11,609 nt of DNA from Caldifarciminota bacterium UBA3079 (GTDB lineage Bacteria; Hydrothermota; Tepidihabitantia; Tepidihabitantales; Tepidihabitantaceae): contig DFBN01000010.1 in assembly GCA_002366635.1 (NCBI GenBank), positions 1-11,609 of the forward strand, given 5' to 3'. Shown in pieces: positions 1 through 7,153 of the stretch. Each line of letters starts with the position of its first letter. Position 1 is the first letter of the stretch. The translations under genes were made by a program, and so were the position numbers. Below the pieces are notes generated by a model that searched no databases, was not told the origin of the DNA, and saw only the letters and a program-made list of their open reading frames with translations.

Positions 1-848
1 TACAGGCTGTTGGGTGATACCGGGATGACCTTCTGGGAAATGGCGTAGTCGGTAAGGCTGTCGTCGTCAGGGTTGTTCTTGATTATCGTTTCGTAATAGA
101 CGTTCTCGGCCGGGATGTACATCAGGGCGAAATCAAAAGTGCCTTCATCGGGCAGGATGTATTTCCTCGCGACCGCGTCAATGTGCTTGCGGACCGCGGC
201 CAGGAATTTCCGGCGCAGGGGTTTGCGTTTCTCGTCGTCGGTTTCACTGGTGAGCCGCTGAAAATCCTCAAGCGGGAACTTGGCGTCAATAGGCACGAGC
301 CGTTCCGCCATCTTGACGACTGCGTCGACCGCCTCGCCGCTTCGGAACCGGTGCTGGAGTTCATAGTTGTTGGGAACCACCTGCTTCAAGAGGTTGCCCA
401 GGAACAGTTCGCCGATGATGCCGCGCAGTTTCGGGGCGCGGAGGATGTCCTGCAAAGATGCGATGTCTTTGCCGACATCAAATACCTGTTTGGTCGCCTG
501 GGAAAGCTCGCCCAGGGATGCGGATACGTCTTTGACAACACGGGTGGCGCTGTCGAGCCGGTCGCCGATGAGCCCGGTGGTACTCTGCATGCTCTTGTCC
601 AGTGCTTCGAGACGCCGGTTGAGCTGGGTGGTCAGGTCGGCCAGTTGCTGGTTCGCGGTACGGGCGTTGTTGCTCAGGGTTTCTGTGGTCTGTTGGCGCA
701 GGGCGTCAAGCTGCTGCTGGACCAGGGTAAGGCTTCCCTGTTTGTCCGGAGGACGGCGTGTCCTGGTGAGCAGAACGACCAGCACCAGAACCAGGAGCAC
801 GGTGGGCAGAATCGCGGCGATAAGGATGACGGTCAGATTGGTGCCCAT
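1..848 (-). CDS. rmuC: DNA recombination protein RmuC, N-terminal part (cut by window edge)
   Basis: I translated the complement from the ATG at 848-846; it stays open for 282 codons to the left edge, so the C-terminus is missing. It starts MGTNLTVIL and has one hydrophobic segment at about residues 5-28 followed by a basic stretch (TRTRRP), which predicts an N-terminal membrane anchor. A long Gln/Leu/Thr-rich helix, probably coiled coil, covers about residues 35-130. The RmuC nuclease-like domain follows, recognised from KLRGIIGELFLGNLL, VPIDAKFPLE (the PD-(D/E)xK-like Asp...Lys core) and FALMYIPAENVYYE. RmuC family proteins are predicted nucleases that limit rearrangements at short inverted repeats; that role comes from the family, not from this sequence. 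The gene is monocistronic at this end and divergent from the lipoprotein operon. Its third codon positions are richer in G/C than those of neighbouring genes. No Shine-Dalgarno lies upstream of the ATG. Confidence 0.93.
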   Translation of the reverse strand, partial: MGTNLTVILIAAILPTVLLVLVLVVLLTRTRRPPDKQGSLTLVQQQLDALRQQTTETLSNNARTANQQLADLTTQLNRRLEALDKSMQSTTGLIGDRLDSATRVVKDVSASLGELSQATKQVFDVGKDIASLQDILRAPKLRGIIGELFLGNLLKQVVPNNYELQHRFRSGEAVDAVVKMAERLVPIDAKFPLEDFQRLTSETDDEKRKPLRRKFLAAVRKHIDAVARKYILPDEGTFDFALMYIPAENVYYETIIKNNPDDDSLTDYAISQKVIPVSPNSL

Positions 849-857
849 TATGAGAAT

Positions 858-885
858 AGGATAGAATAAGCAGACGAATGGTCAA
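858..885 (-). promoter_or_regulatory. Candidate promoter of rmuC
   Basis: Read on the minus strand, TTGACC (885-880), a 16-base spacer and TATCCT (863-858) resemble a sigma-70 promoter. The -10 box ends nine bases before the rmuC ATG. The expected transcription start near 851 would leave a leader of only about three bases, consistent with a leaderless message and with the absence of a Shine-Dalgarno site. Found by eye. Confidence 0.4.
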
Positions 886-896
886 GCGATATCTGC

Positions 897-924
897 TTGA
901 CAATCAGCACAAGAAGGTTAGGCT
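897..924 (+). promoter_or_regulatory. Candidate promoter of the lipoprotein/nfo/protease operon
   Basis: A perfect TTGACA (897-902), a 16-base spacer and TAGGCT (919-924, three of six matches to TATAAT) face the 959 gene. The expected start is near 931, giving a leader of about 28 bases. No other promoter-like site is evident in the 110-bp divergent gap on this strand. The -35 box is strong and the -10 box weak. Confidence 0.4.
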
Positions 925-958
925 GAACTTCAGCTTGAGATTGTTCAGAGATTTTGAG

Positions 959-2344
959 ATGAAACTGGTTTATGCGGTTGCGTTCTTATTTCTGGTAATA
1001 ATGCCGGGGTGTCTTGGTGAAAGAGCGCCTCGAGCACCGGTGATTGACGGACCGAATGTAGCATTGCCAGGGGATACGGTTCGATTCTGGGCGTGCAGCA
1101 GTGACCCGAATAGTGGCAATCTTTCCTATCTTTTCGACTGGGGAGACAGCACAGTTGATAATTGGACTGCAGAACTGGCAAGCGGTGATACACTGTTCCG
1201 GACCCATATCTATTCTGATACAGGTAATTATGTTGTTCAGGTTCGTTCCCACGATAAGACCGGCCTGGAGTCGGAATGGTCATTGCCTCTGGATATAGCG
1301 ATTGCTTTCACAGGGCCTTTGATACCGGAACCGCCCCAAGGCCCGGCCCAGGTTTACAAGGATACTGCGTACTGGTTTGAGACCGCTGCAAATCACATCC
1401 GTAAGGACAGCATCAGCATTCAGTTTGACTGGGGAGATACATTGGGTGGATGGACCGATTTTGTTCGAGCGGGAGAACCGGTTTCAGACAGCCATACCTT
1501 CCGGTTTTCTGGTAGTTATTTTATTCAAGCTCGGGCCAGAGACCGGGCAGGCAGTCTGAGTCTGTGGTCATTGCCTGAGACAGTTGTCGTGACACGCAGG
1601 CCTTTGGAGCCACCGCGTAATATTACACTCGTGGCTTCTTCCGGTGTCAATGTCAGATTACGCTGGCAGACCGGCCGAAACAGCGATTCGGTCAAATACG
1701 ATTTGTGGTTCAGGCCGCTGGGCAGTGACGAATTCAAGCTTATTGAAACCGTAATGGGAAACACTGTTTTCCACGACCCTAGTGGGGGTACCGGGGATTA
1801 TACGGTTTCGGCCAGAAGAGAAGGAGAAGAGGTTTTTGCTGCGGATACGCTTAGCACCATTCCGATTCTCACTGATACACTGATGCTTTACGAATTGAAT
1901 ACAGCAGGTAAAGCTGGTTACGGATGGGACCGACTGAATTGTCTCGGGTCTCTGTATTCAATGGAAGATTCTACCCAGGCACCATTTGTTGATTTCTATT
2001 TTACCGACCTTGAGCCCGGGTCCAGCGGGCCGTGCTATTATCTGGCCAGCCCTCATATCGGGCCTGATGACCCCGGTGGACTGGTGCCTGGTGGTTCCTG
2101 GCGACGGTCCGGGCTTCTGGACCTTTGGGGCAATATTCAGGGGCCCCTGCCAGCATATGATTCGCTGTTCTATACTAATATTGCGGATGTAACCGTGAGC
2201 GAGACTTATGTGGCAATTTATACGGCTGATAGGCATTATGCGCTTGTGTTTGCGGCCGGGCCGAACCCGGGCAGTGCCACAATCCCGGTGGTATGCTGGT
2301 TCCAGAAAGTACCGGGTCTGCGATTGATTCAACACAAGGAATAA
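959..2344 (+). CDS. Surface lipoprotein with two PKD-like domains and an FN3-like domain
   Basis: The protein has 461 residues. The frame is open from 878, but the ATG at 959 is chosen because MKLVYAVAFLFLVIMPGC forms a lipoprotein signal peptide starting there: one Lys, a hydrophobic core and a lipobox-like MPGC with Cys18 as the lipidation site. The upstream extension would bury that signal behind 27 polar residues. Two PKD-like beta-sandwich repeats follow at about residues 26-119 and 121-212. Each has an FDWGD motif and ends with a Trp-Ser-Leu-Pro strand. An FN3-like module covers about 217-303 (LRWQTGRNSDSVKYDLWF). The last 158 residues match no family I recognise; they are rich in Tyr, Gly and Pro. 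PKD and FN3 modules usually mediate binding on the cell surface, so an adhesion or scaffold role is inferred. It is the first gene of the operon. Only a weak AG-rich site (CAGAG, 946-950) precedes the start. Confidence 0.82.
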   Translation: MKLVYAVAFLFLVIMPGCLGERAPRAPVIDGPNVALPGDTVRFWACSSDPNSGNLSYLFDWGDSTVDNWTAELASGDTLFRTHIYSDTGNYVVQVRSHDKTGLESEWSLPLDIAIAFTGPLIPEPPQGPAQVYKDTAYWFETAANHIRKDSISIQFDWGDTLGGWTDFVRAGEPVSDSHTFRFSGSYFIQARARDRAGSLSLWSLPETVVVTRRPLEPPRNITLVASSGVNVRLRWQTGRNSDSVKYDLWFRPLGSDEFKLIETVMGNTVFHDPSGGTGDYTVSARREGEEVFAADTLSTIPILTDTLMLYELNTAGKAGYGWDRLNCLGSLYSMEDSTQAPFVDFYFTDLEPGSSGPCYYLASPHIGPDDPGGLVPGGSWRRSGLLDLWGNIQGPLPAYDSLFYTNIADVTVSETYVAIYTADRHYALVFAAGPNPGSATIPVVCWFQKVPGLRLIQHKE

Positions 2345-2356
2345 TGGTTGAGTTTC

Positions 2357-2433
2357 GAGGCGCTCTGTCGATAGCCTCCTAATCTGTGCATCTTAGTCTC
2401 TCTTTTCAATCGAGAACAGAGCGCCTCTTTTTT
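2357..2433 (+). terminator. Perfect 12-bp inverted repeat plus T6 across the start of the second lipoprotein gene
   Basis: GAGGCGCTCTGT (2357-2368) is exactly complementary to ACAGAGCGCCTC (2416-2427), and six T's follow (2428-2433). A further CGAT/ATCG pairing (2369-2372 with 2409-2412) could extend the stem past a three-base bulge. The layout is that of an intrinsic terminator or attenuator, but the loop is long (47 bases, or 36 with the extension). It also contains the GTG start (2386) of the next gene, and the 3' arm is coding. It may partially terminate transcription after the first lipoprotein, or fold with the start codon in its loop. The repeat is certain; the function is not. Confidence 0.5.
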
Positions 2434-2796
2434 CTATTGGCAGCCGGATTGTTATTGTCCGGGTGCAAGGAGGAATCTTCAGAGCATTATGGAAACCACC
2501 GGCCCAGGATACCGATAGTTTCCGGTCCTGATACCAGTTATGTCGGGATGCGGGTGTTCTTTGATATAACCGTATTTGACCCGGACGGGGACCGACTGGT
2601 AGTTTTCGTTGCGTGGGGCGATGGCGATACCAGTGATTATGGCAGTTTTGTGCCTTCGGGTGCAATGGTTACTTTTGAACATGCTTTCTTGAGGTCGGGC
2701 ACTTTTGGTATCAGTGCACGGTGCTATGATTCAGAGCCGCTGTATTCCGACTGGTCCCATCCATATGAGGTAGTAGTGCTAAACCCGGGTCAATAG
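2386..2796 (+). CDS. Small single-PKD-domain lipoprotein
   Basis: The protein has 136 residues. GTG at 2386 is the only plausible start, because an in-frame TAA lies at 2380-2382. It gives an N-terminus with Arg10 and Arg13, a hydrophobic core and a clear lipobox LSGC with Cys27 as the predicted lipidation site. The mature part is one PKD-like domain at about residues 40-134. It carries a DPDGD turn and a VAWGDGD strand, and ends in a DWSHPYEVVV strand that matches the repeats of the upstream lipoprotein. The two are therefore likely paralogues. No Shine-Dalgarno sequence precedes the GTG; the bases there are CCTCCT (2375-2380). The start lies in the loop of the 2357-2427 inverted repeat. Translation may depend on reinitiation after the upstream stop 41 bases away. 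The binding partner is unknown. Confidence 0.75.
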   Translation: MHLSLSFQSRTERLFFLLAAGLLLSGCKEESSEHYGNHRPRIPIVSGPDTSYVGMRVFFDITVFDPDGDRLVVFVAWGDGDTSDYGSFVPSGAMVTFEHAFLRSGTFGISARCYDSEPLYSDWSHPYEVVVLNPGQ

Positions 2797-2801
2797 AGCA
2801 G

Positions 2802-3632
2802 GTGAAATTCGGTTTTCATATCTCGATTGCCGGCGGGCTCTCCCGGGTTTGTGCTCGGGCTGAAAACCTGCAATGTGAGACTATCCAGATTTTCACCCGG
2901 AGTCCGCGGGCATGGAAACTGACACCGCTTGATGAATATGAAGTTAACAGTTTTGTTCAGAATATCCGGGATTCCGGGATTGCGCCTGTTTTTGTTCATG
3001 CGCCCTATCTGCCCAATCTGGCAGGAAGCGATGTGGTTCGTTCGGTCGATGCGATTGTCGCTGATGCGCAGAGGTGCTACCGGTTGAAAGTGAATTATCT
3101 TATCGTTCATGTGGGCAGGGCAAAAGGCGCCTCACAAATTCAGGCTATCAGGCGGGTTGCTCAAAATATCAACCGGGTGCTTGAGCGTATGCCGGAATCG
3201 GTGATGCTTTTGCTTGAGAACACAGCGGGTATGGGTTCTGAAATCGGCTATCGTTTTGAGCATATCCGTGATATTATGGAACAGCTTGAAGATTCAGACC
3301 GTGTCGGTGTTGTGCTTGATACTGCCCATCTTTTTGAGGCTGGTTATGATTTAAGAACCAAGAAAGGACTGGATGAAACCTTGAGCTGTTTTGACAGAAC
3401 TGTCGGCATGTCCCGGTTACGACTTTTGCATTTGAACGATTCCGTGACCGAACTGGGTTCCAGGATAGACCGACATTGGCACATCGGCAAGGGCAGAATC
3501 GGACTTAGAGGTTTTCGCGGGGTTGTCAACCATACTCTGCTGCGCCGTCTGCCCGGGATAATGGAAACACCCCGTAAGAGTTATATGGACGATATCAGTA
3601 ATATGAAAACGATAAGGAGTCTGGTCAAATGA
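2802..3632 (+). CDS. nfo: Endonuclease IV (AP endonuclease, Nfo)
   Basis: The protein has 276 residues, the normal size for the family. Endonuclease IV cleaves the phosphodiester 5' of abasic sites in DNA during base-excision repair, using three Zn2+ ions in a TIM barrel. All nine expected metal ligands can be placed: His66 (VHAPYL), His103 (IVHVG), Glu139 (LLENTAG), Asp173 and His176 (LDTAHLF), His210 (LLHLND), Asp223 and His225 (DRHWHIG) and Glu255 (IMETP). The N-terminal FGFHISIAGG and QIFTRSPRAW motifs are also typical. One departure is DTAH in place of the usual DTCH. The start is GTG at 2802, five bases after the preceding stop, with only a weak purine-rich site, so coupling is likely. 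The stop overlaps the next gene by four bases. Its setting among lipoprotein and protease genes is unusual for this cytosolic enzyme. Confidence 0.95.
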   Translation: MKFGFHISIAGGLSRVCARAENLQCETIQIFTRSPRAWKLTPLDEYEVNSFVQNIRDSGIAPVFVHAPYLPNLAGSDVVRSVDAIVADAQRCYRLKVNYLIVHVGRAKGASQIQAIRRVAQNINRVLERMPESVMLLLENTAGMGSEIGYRFEHIRDIMEQLEDSDRVGVVLDTAHLFEAGYDLRTKKGLDETLSCFDRTVGMSRLRLLHLNDSVTELGSRIDRHWHIGKGRIGLRGFRGVVNHTLLRRLPGIMETPRKSYMDDISNMKTIRSLVK

Positions 3633-5008
3633 AGATAAAATTCTGGGGCGGAGCCAGGACTGTCACCGGTTCAAAGCACCTTTTAACATCGGGCAAGCAG
3701 AAGCTGCTTCTGGAATGCGGTCTTTTCCAGGGGCATCGTGATGAAGCGGAATATACTAATCGGCACCTGCCTTTCAAGGCGCGTTCGGTTGACTATTGTA
3801 TTGTCAGCCATGCGCATATCGACCATGTGGGCAATATTCCCAATTTAATAAAAGCGGGTTTCCGTGGGCCGGTGGTAATGACCAGGGGCACTTTGGCGCT
3901 TTCCCGACTGCTACTTCTAGATTCTGCCCATATCCAGGAATCAGATGTCAAGTATGTGAATAAGAAGCGCAGGCAGCGTGGCGAATCATCCAGGAAGCCG
4001 ATTTATACTACTCAGGATGCCAGAGAATCCTTGCGTTATCTTAAAGGCACGCCATATGCCAAGGTTCAGAAGCTGGGCAATTTCAAGGCGGCACTGCACG
4101 ATGCCGGTCATATTCTCGGTTCGGCACTGGTGGATATCGAAGTTGAAGGCAAGAGGATTCTTTTTACCGGGGATTTGGGAAGACGCAAGATGCCGATAAT
4201 CCGTGACCCGGTCCAGGTTGACCAGGTTGACTATCTGATAATGGAAGCAACATATGGCAACCGGCTGCATGGTGATTATGAAAAGGTCGATGCTACCGTG
4301 GCCGATATCGTGAATCGTGTTTACAATCGCGGGGGCAGGATAATCATCCCTTCATTTGCAGTGGAGCGGTCTCAGGAGATTATTTATACCCTGAACCGAT
4401 TGCGCCAGAGTAATCGTATTCCCCAGGTCCCGATATTCGTCGACAGCCCTTTGGCCAACCGGGTCACAGAGGTATTTCGCGACTATCCTCAGTATTATGA
4501 CGAAGAGGCGAGGAAGATGCTTCTGGGGCATGATGAGCTTTTTGATTTTTCCGGGCTTGAGTATGTCAGCAGTGTTGAAGAGTCAAAGGCACTGAACAGT
4601 TTCGATAAGCCCTGCATTATCATTTCCGCATCCGGGATGTGTGAAGCAGGAAGGGTGCTTCATCATCTGAAACACGGGATTGAAGATGAGCGTAACCTTG
4701 TGCTGATTGTATCTTTTCAAGCCAGGAATACACTGGGCCGTCGTATTGCCGAGCATCGGCCCAGGGTCAGGATTTATGGCGAGGAACATGATTTGCGCTG
4801 CGAAGTTGTGGTGATGGACGAATTCAGCGCACATGCGGACCGGAATGGCCTGTTGCGTTATGTCAGTCAGATGAATCTACCAAGGCTGAAAAAGATTTTC
4901 ATTGTCCATGCCGAGCTTGATGCAGCCGAGGCGATGGTTGAACCTTTGCTCAAACTTGGGGCCAGAGAAGTATTCATTCCTGAGGTAGGGGACGAGTTTG
5001 AGCTTTAG
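3629..5008 (+). CDS. Beta-CASP metallo-beta-lactamase-fold hydrolase (CPSF73/YSH1-like, RNase family)
   Basis: The protein has 459 residues. The metallo-beta-lactamase motifs are complete: HAHIDH at His61/His63/Asp65/His66, HDAGHILGS with His161, and FTGDLG with Asp182. Beta-CASP elements follow: EATYGNR (about 206-212), SFAVERSQE (242-250), VDSPLA (271-276) and SASGMCEAGRVLHHLK (333-348). The late histidines lie in FSAHAD (His402) and IVHAE (His427). Members of this family (COG1236) are RNA endonucleases or 5'-exonucleases related to eukaryotic CPSF73 and archaeal aCPSF. RNA processing in the cytoplasm is therefore the likely role, although bacterial members are poorly characterised. The last motif is VHAE where VHGE is usual. 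ATG at 3629 overlaps the nfo stop (ATGA), and AAGGAG at 3614-3619 provides a good ribosome binding site. The 3' end overlaps the next gene by 11 bases. Confidence 0.92.
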   Translation: MKIKFWGGARTVTGSKHLLTSGKQKLLLECGLFQGHRDEAEYTNRHLPFKARSVDYCIVSHAHIDHVGNIPNLIKAGFRGPVVMTRGTLALSRLLLLDSAHIQESDVKYVNKKRRQRGESSRKPIYTTQDARESLRYLKGTPYAKVQKLGNFKAALHDAGHILGSALVDIEVEGKRILFTGDLGRRKMPIIRDPVQVDQVDYLIMEATYGNRLHGDYEKVDATVADIVNRVYNRGGRIIIPSFAVERSQEIIYTLNRLRQSNRIPQVPIFVDSPLANRVTEVFRDYPQYYDEEARKMLLGHDELFDFSGLEYVSSVEESKALNSFDKPCIIISASGMCEAGRVLHHLKHGIEDERNLVLIVSFQARNTLGRRIAEHRPRVRIYGEEHDLRCEVVVMDEFSAHADRNGLLRYVSQMNLPRLKKIFIVHAELDAAEAMVEPLLKLGAREVFIPEVGDEFEL

Positions 5009-5690
5009 CCGATTGTGCCATTTGATGGCACTTTCCATTGTTCTGTTCTTTTGCGGATGCGACTGGATTTTCGGGCCGGATCAGAACCCGCCCGTATGTA
5101 TCATCACGAGTCCGGCCGATTCTTCAATTGTGTCCGGGGTGGTCGATTTCCGGGCCGAGGCGATTGATACCAATGATGTGACATGTGTAGAATTCTATGC
5201 AGACGGCGATTTTATCGGGGGCGATTCAACAGAGAATTACGGGAAGAAGTGGGATACAAATAATCTTGGAGAAGGGACATGGCATTGGCTTTTCTGCATT
5301 GCATATGACCCGAGCGGAAACAAAGGTTACAGTGATACAGTTAATGTTCAGGTTGTTCAAGGAAGACAGCAGGACATTTTCCATGGCCAGTTTGAACTGC
5401 CGAACGGGTATTACTGGTCAGTAGAGTTCCAGGCTGAACCTAGTGATACTATGAGTGGTCAGGCAAGGGTTGTCAATACCGGGATTCTGAGTCAGTTCAT
5501 CTGGCTGGATGAGGATAACTACCGGAATTTTCAGGAAGGAAGGTCATATACACCGCTTTTTCAGGCGGATAATATTGTCGAACTGTCGGTGCACGAGACC
5601 GTGACAACGAGCGGTTCATTTTACCTGGTTTTTGTGAATACCAGTGGGTCAGCCATAATCTGCTGGGCCCGTTTTACTTTGGATAAATGA
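4998..5690 (+). CDS. Lipoprotein with an Ig-like domain and a C-terminal beta-sandwich
   Basis: The protein has 230 residues. TTG at 4998 is preferred over ATG at 5025. AGGGGA (4987-4992) sits five bases upstream of TTG, and this start supplies Arg5 before the hydrophobic core. The signal ends in FFCGC, with Cys21 (or Cys19) as the likely lipidated residue. About residues 30-120 form a bacterial Ig-like domain of the type that begins 'PP-V-ITSP-DSS-V-G' and includes FYADGDFIG and DPSGNKG. The remainder (about 125-230) looks like a jelly-roll or GOLD/pre-peptidase-like beta-sandwich (SGSFYLVFVNTSG). Surface binding is inferred and the ligand is unknown. It overlaps the upstream RNase-like gene by 11 bases and the downstream protease gene by four, so it should be translated with both. 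The subtilisin that follows may be its functional partner. Confidence 0.78.
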   Translation: MSFSRLCHLMALSIVLFFCGCDWIFGPDQNPPVCIITSPADSSIVSGVVDFRAEAIDTNDVTCVEFYADGDFIGGDSTENYGKKWDTNNLGEGTWHWLFCIAYDPSGNKGYSDTVNVQVVQGRQQDIFHGQFELPNGYYWSVEFQAEPSDTMSGQARVVNTGILSQFIWLDEDNYRNFQEGRSYTPLFQADNIVELSVHETVTTSGSFYLVFVNTSGSAIICWARFTLDK

Positions 5691-7153
5691 GTTTCCTGAT
5701 TTTACTTTGCTGTTTGTGGCCCAGGCCTGAGATGGTTATCGTAAACCCGAACGATGTTCTTGCTGCGTTTCAGATTGAGAAAGACTTCAGCCTGGCAAAA
5801 CAGACTGTTCGTTTCAAGTCTTTGGGAGCCGATGCCAGGATTCCTGGCCGCTTTGTGGTCGGTTTCAAAACAGGGGGTGAAACAGATGTCATCCGTTGGG
5901 TCGAAAATGCTGGAGGACATATAGTGCGTTTGGACCGGGCTGCAGGTTTTCTTGTCGTGGGATGCGATGATTCCGGTTTCGGCAGCAATTCCAAAGGATG
6001 TTGTCCGAATCTGATTCGATATATCGAGCCGGATTTCAGGGTAAAACTGTGCCATATTCCGAACGACCCTTATTTCCTTGAGTATCAATGGGACAAATGG
6101 GTGATGTATGCGGATTTGGCATGGGATATTACAACCGGTGGCAATGTCAAGGTTGCAGTCATTGATAATGGTGTTGAATACTGGCATCCTGAACTTGCTG
6201 CCAGGTTTGACCCGGGTGAGCTGGGATATGATTTTGTGCACCAAGATGATGACCCGAGGCCGGATGACCCGACCAAGCCCGAGGCATTTCACGGCACCCA
6301 TGTATCTGGAATCATTGCTGCAACTGCGGACAATAACCAGGGCATCGCCGGCTGGGCCCAGGTCCAGTTACTTGCAGTGAAAGTGCTGGACGATTCAGGT
6401 TCGGGTAATACCTCGGATTTGGCTTCGGGTATCTATTGGGCGGTTAACCATGGTGCCAGGGTTATCAATATGAGCTTGGCTGCAGATGCGGCACCGACTT
6501 CATTGCTCGATGCCTGTCAGTATGCGTCAAGAGCAAATGTTGTGCTGGTAGCGGCTGCAGGAAATCAGGGTGTTTGCCGGGTCCAATACCCGGCCGCTCT
6601 GAAACAGTGCATCTGTGTCGGTGCTACCGACGGTTTTTCAGGTCTGGCCGGCTTTTCGAATTACGGACCTGAACAAGAAGTTGTTGTGCCCGGTGTCGGG
6701 ATATATTCCAGCGGGGTTGGCGGCAGTTACCTTTTTGCCGATGGGACTTCAATGGCCGCACCCGAAGTTTCTGGTGTAGCGGCGCTGATTCTGGCAAGGG
6801 ACAATACCCTTTCGGCCACGAGGGTGCGGGCGATTATCGATGCGTCTGCGATTGATAAAGGAAAACCAGGCCGGGATGACCAGTATGGTTATGGTTTTGT
6901 GAATGCAAGGCGGGCATTGGACCTGGCGGTGCTCATTACCCCTGGGCCCGGGCCGGACCAAAAGAGAACGGAAATCTGTCGGGGGAATATCATGCTGCCT
7001 GATTGGGCGGAAAGGCTTGTGGTTTATGACTGTCAGGGCAGACTGGTTTCTATTCTGGATGGTGCTACTAACCGTTCGGTCAGACTTCTTCCCGGGACAT
7101 ATTTTGCTGTTTTCTCAAACAGGAAAAGGATAAAATTAGTAGTGCTTCGTTAG
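5687..7153 (+). CDS. Secreted subtilisin-family (S8) serine protease with T9SS-like C-terminal tail
   Basis: The protein has 488 residues. The subtilisin catalytic set is complete: Asp160 (VAVIDNG), His202 (FHGTHVSG), oxyanion Asn293 (AAAGNQG) and Ser355 (DGTSMAAPE). Residues 51-120 resemble the fervidolysin-type propeptide, and NDPYF...QWDKW at about 126-138 is typical of the junction to the mature enzyme. After the catalytic domain ends near 412, a Pro/Gly linker leads to a tail of about 50 residues (LVVYDCQGRLV...LLPGTYFAVF...KLVVLR). That tail resembles type A C-terminal sorting domains of the type IX secretion system. The N-terminus is odd: MSFLILLCCLWPRPE is a very short hydrophobic stretch with no basic residue before it. 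ATG at 5687 is fixed by an in-frame TAA just upstream and overlaps the preceding stop (ATGA). Twelve cysteines is a high number for a subtilisin and suggests disulfides. It is the last gene of the operon and overlaps queD tail-to-tail by four bases. Confidence 0.92.
   Translation: MSFLILLCCLWPRPEMVIVNPNDVLAAFQIEKDFSLAKQTVRFKSLGADARIPGRFVVGFKTGGETDVIRWVENAGGHIVRLDRAAGFLVVGCDDSGFGSNSKGCCPNLIRYIEPDFRVKLCHIPNDPYFLEYQWDKWVMYADLAWDITTGGNVKVAVIDNGVEYWHPELAARFDPGELGYDFVHQDDDPRPDDPTKPEAFHGTHVSGIIAATADNNQGIAGWAQVQLLAVKVLDDSGSGNTSDLASGIYWAVNHGARVINMSLAADAAPTSLLDACQYASRANVVLVAAAGNQGVCRVQYPAALKQCICVGATDGFSGLAGFSNYGPEQEVVVPGVGIYSSGVGGSYLFADGTSMAAPEVSGVAALILARDNTLSATRVRAIIDASAIDKGKPGRDDQYGYGFVNARRALDLAVLITPGPGPDQKRTEICRGNIMLPDWAERLVVYDCQGRLVSILDGATNRSVRLLPGTYFAVFSNRKRIKLVVLR

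Noticed and set aside
183..869. Long plus-strand open frame (228 codons) opposite rmuC
   Set aside because: It is the antisense shadow of rmuC. The minus strand gives clear RmuC motifs, while this frame gives no recognisable domain and no ribosome binding site.
878..958. N-terminal extension of the first lipoprotein from ATG 878
   Set aside because: It would put 27 polar residues before an obvious lipoprotein signal peptide, and it would start upstream of the candidate promoter.
1958..2335. Minus-strand 125-codon open frame inside the large lipoprotein gene
   Set aside because: Antisense shadow; no start signal at a useful distance and no recognisable protein features.
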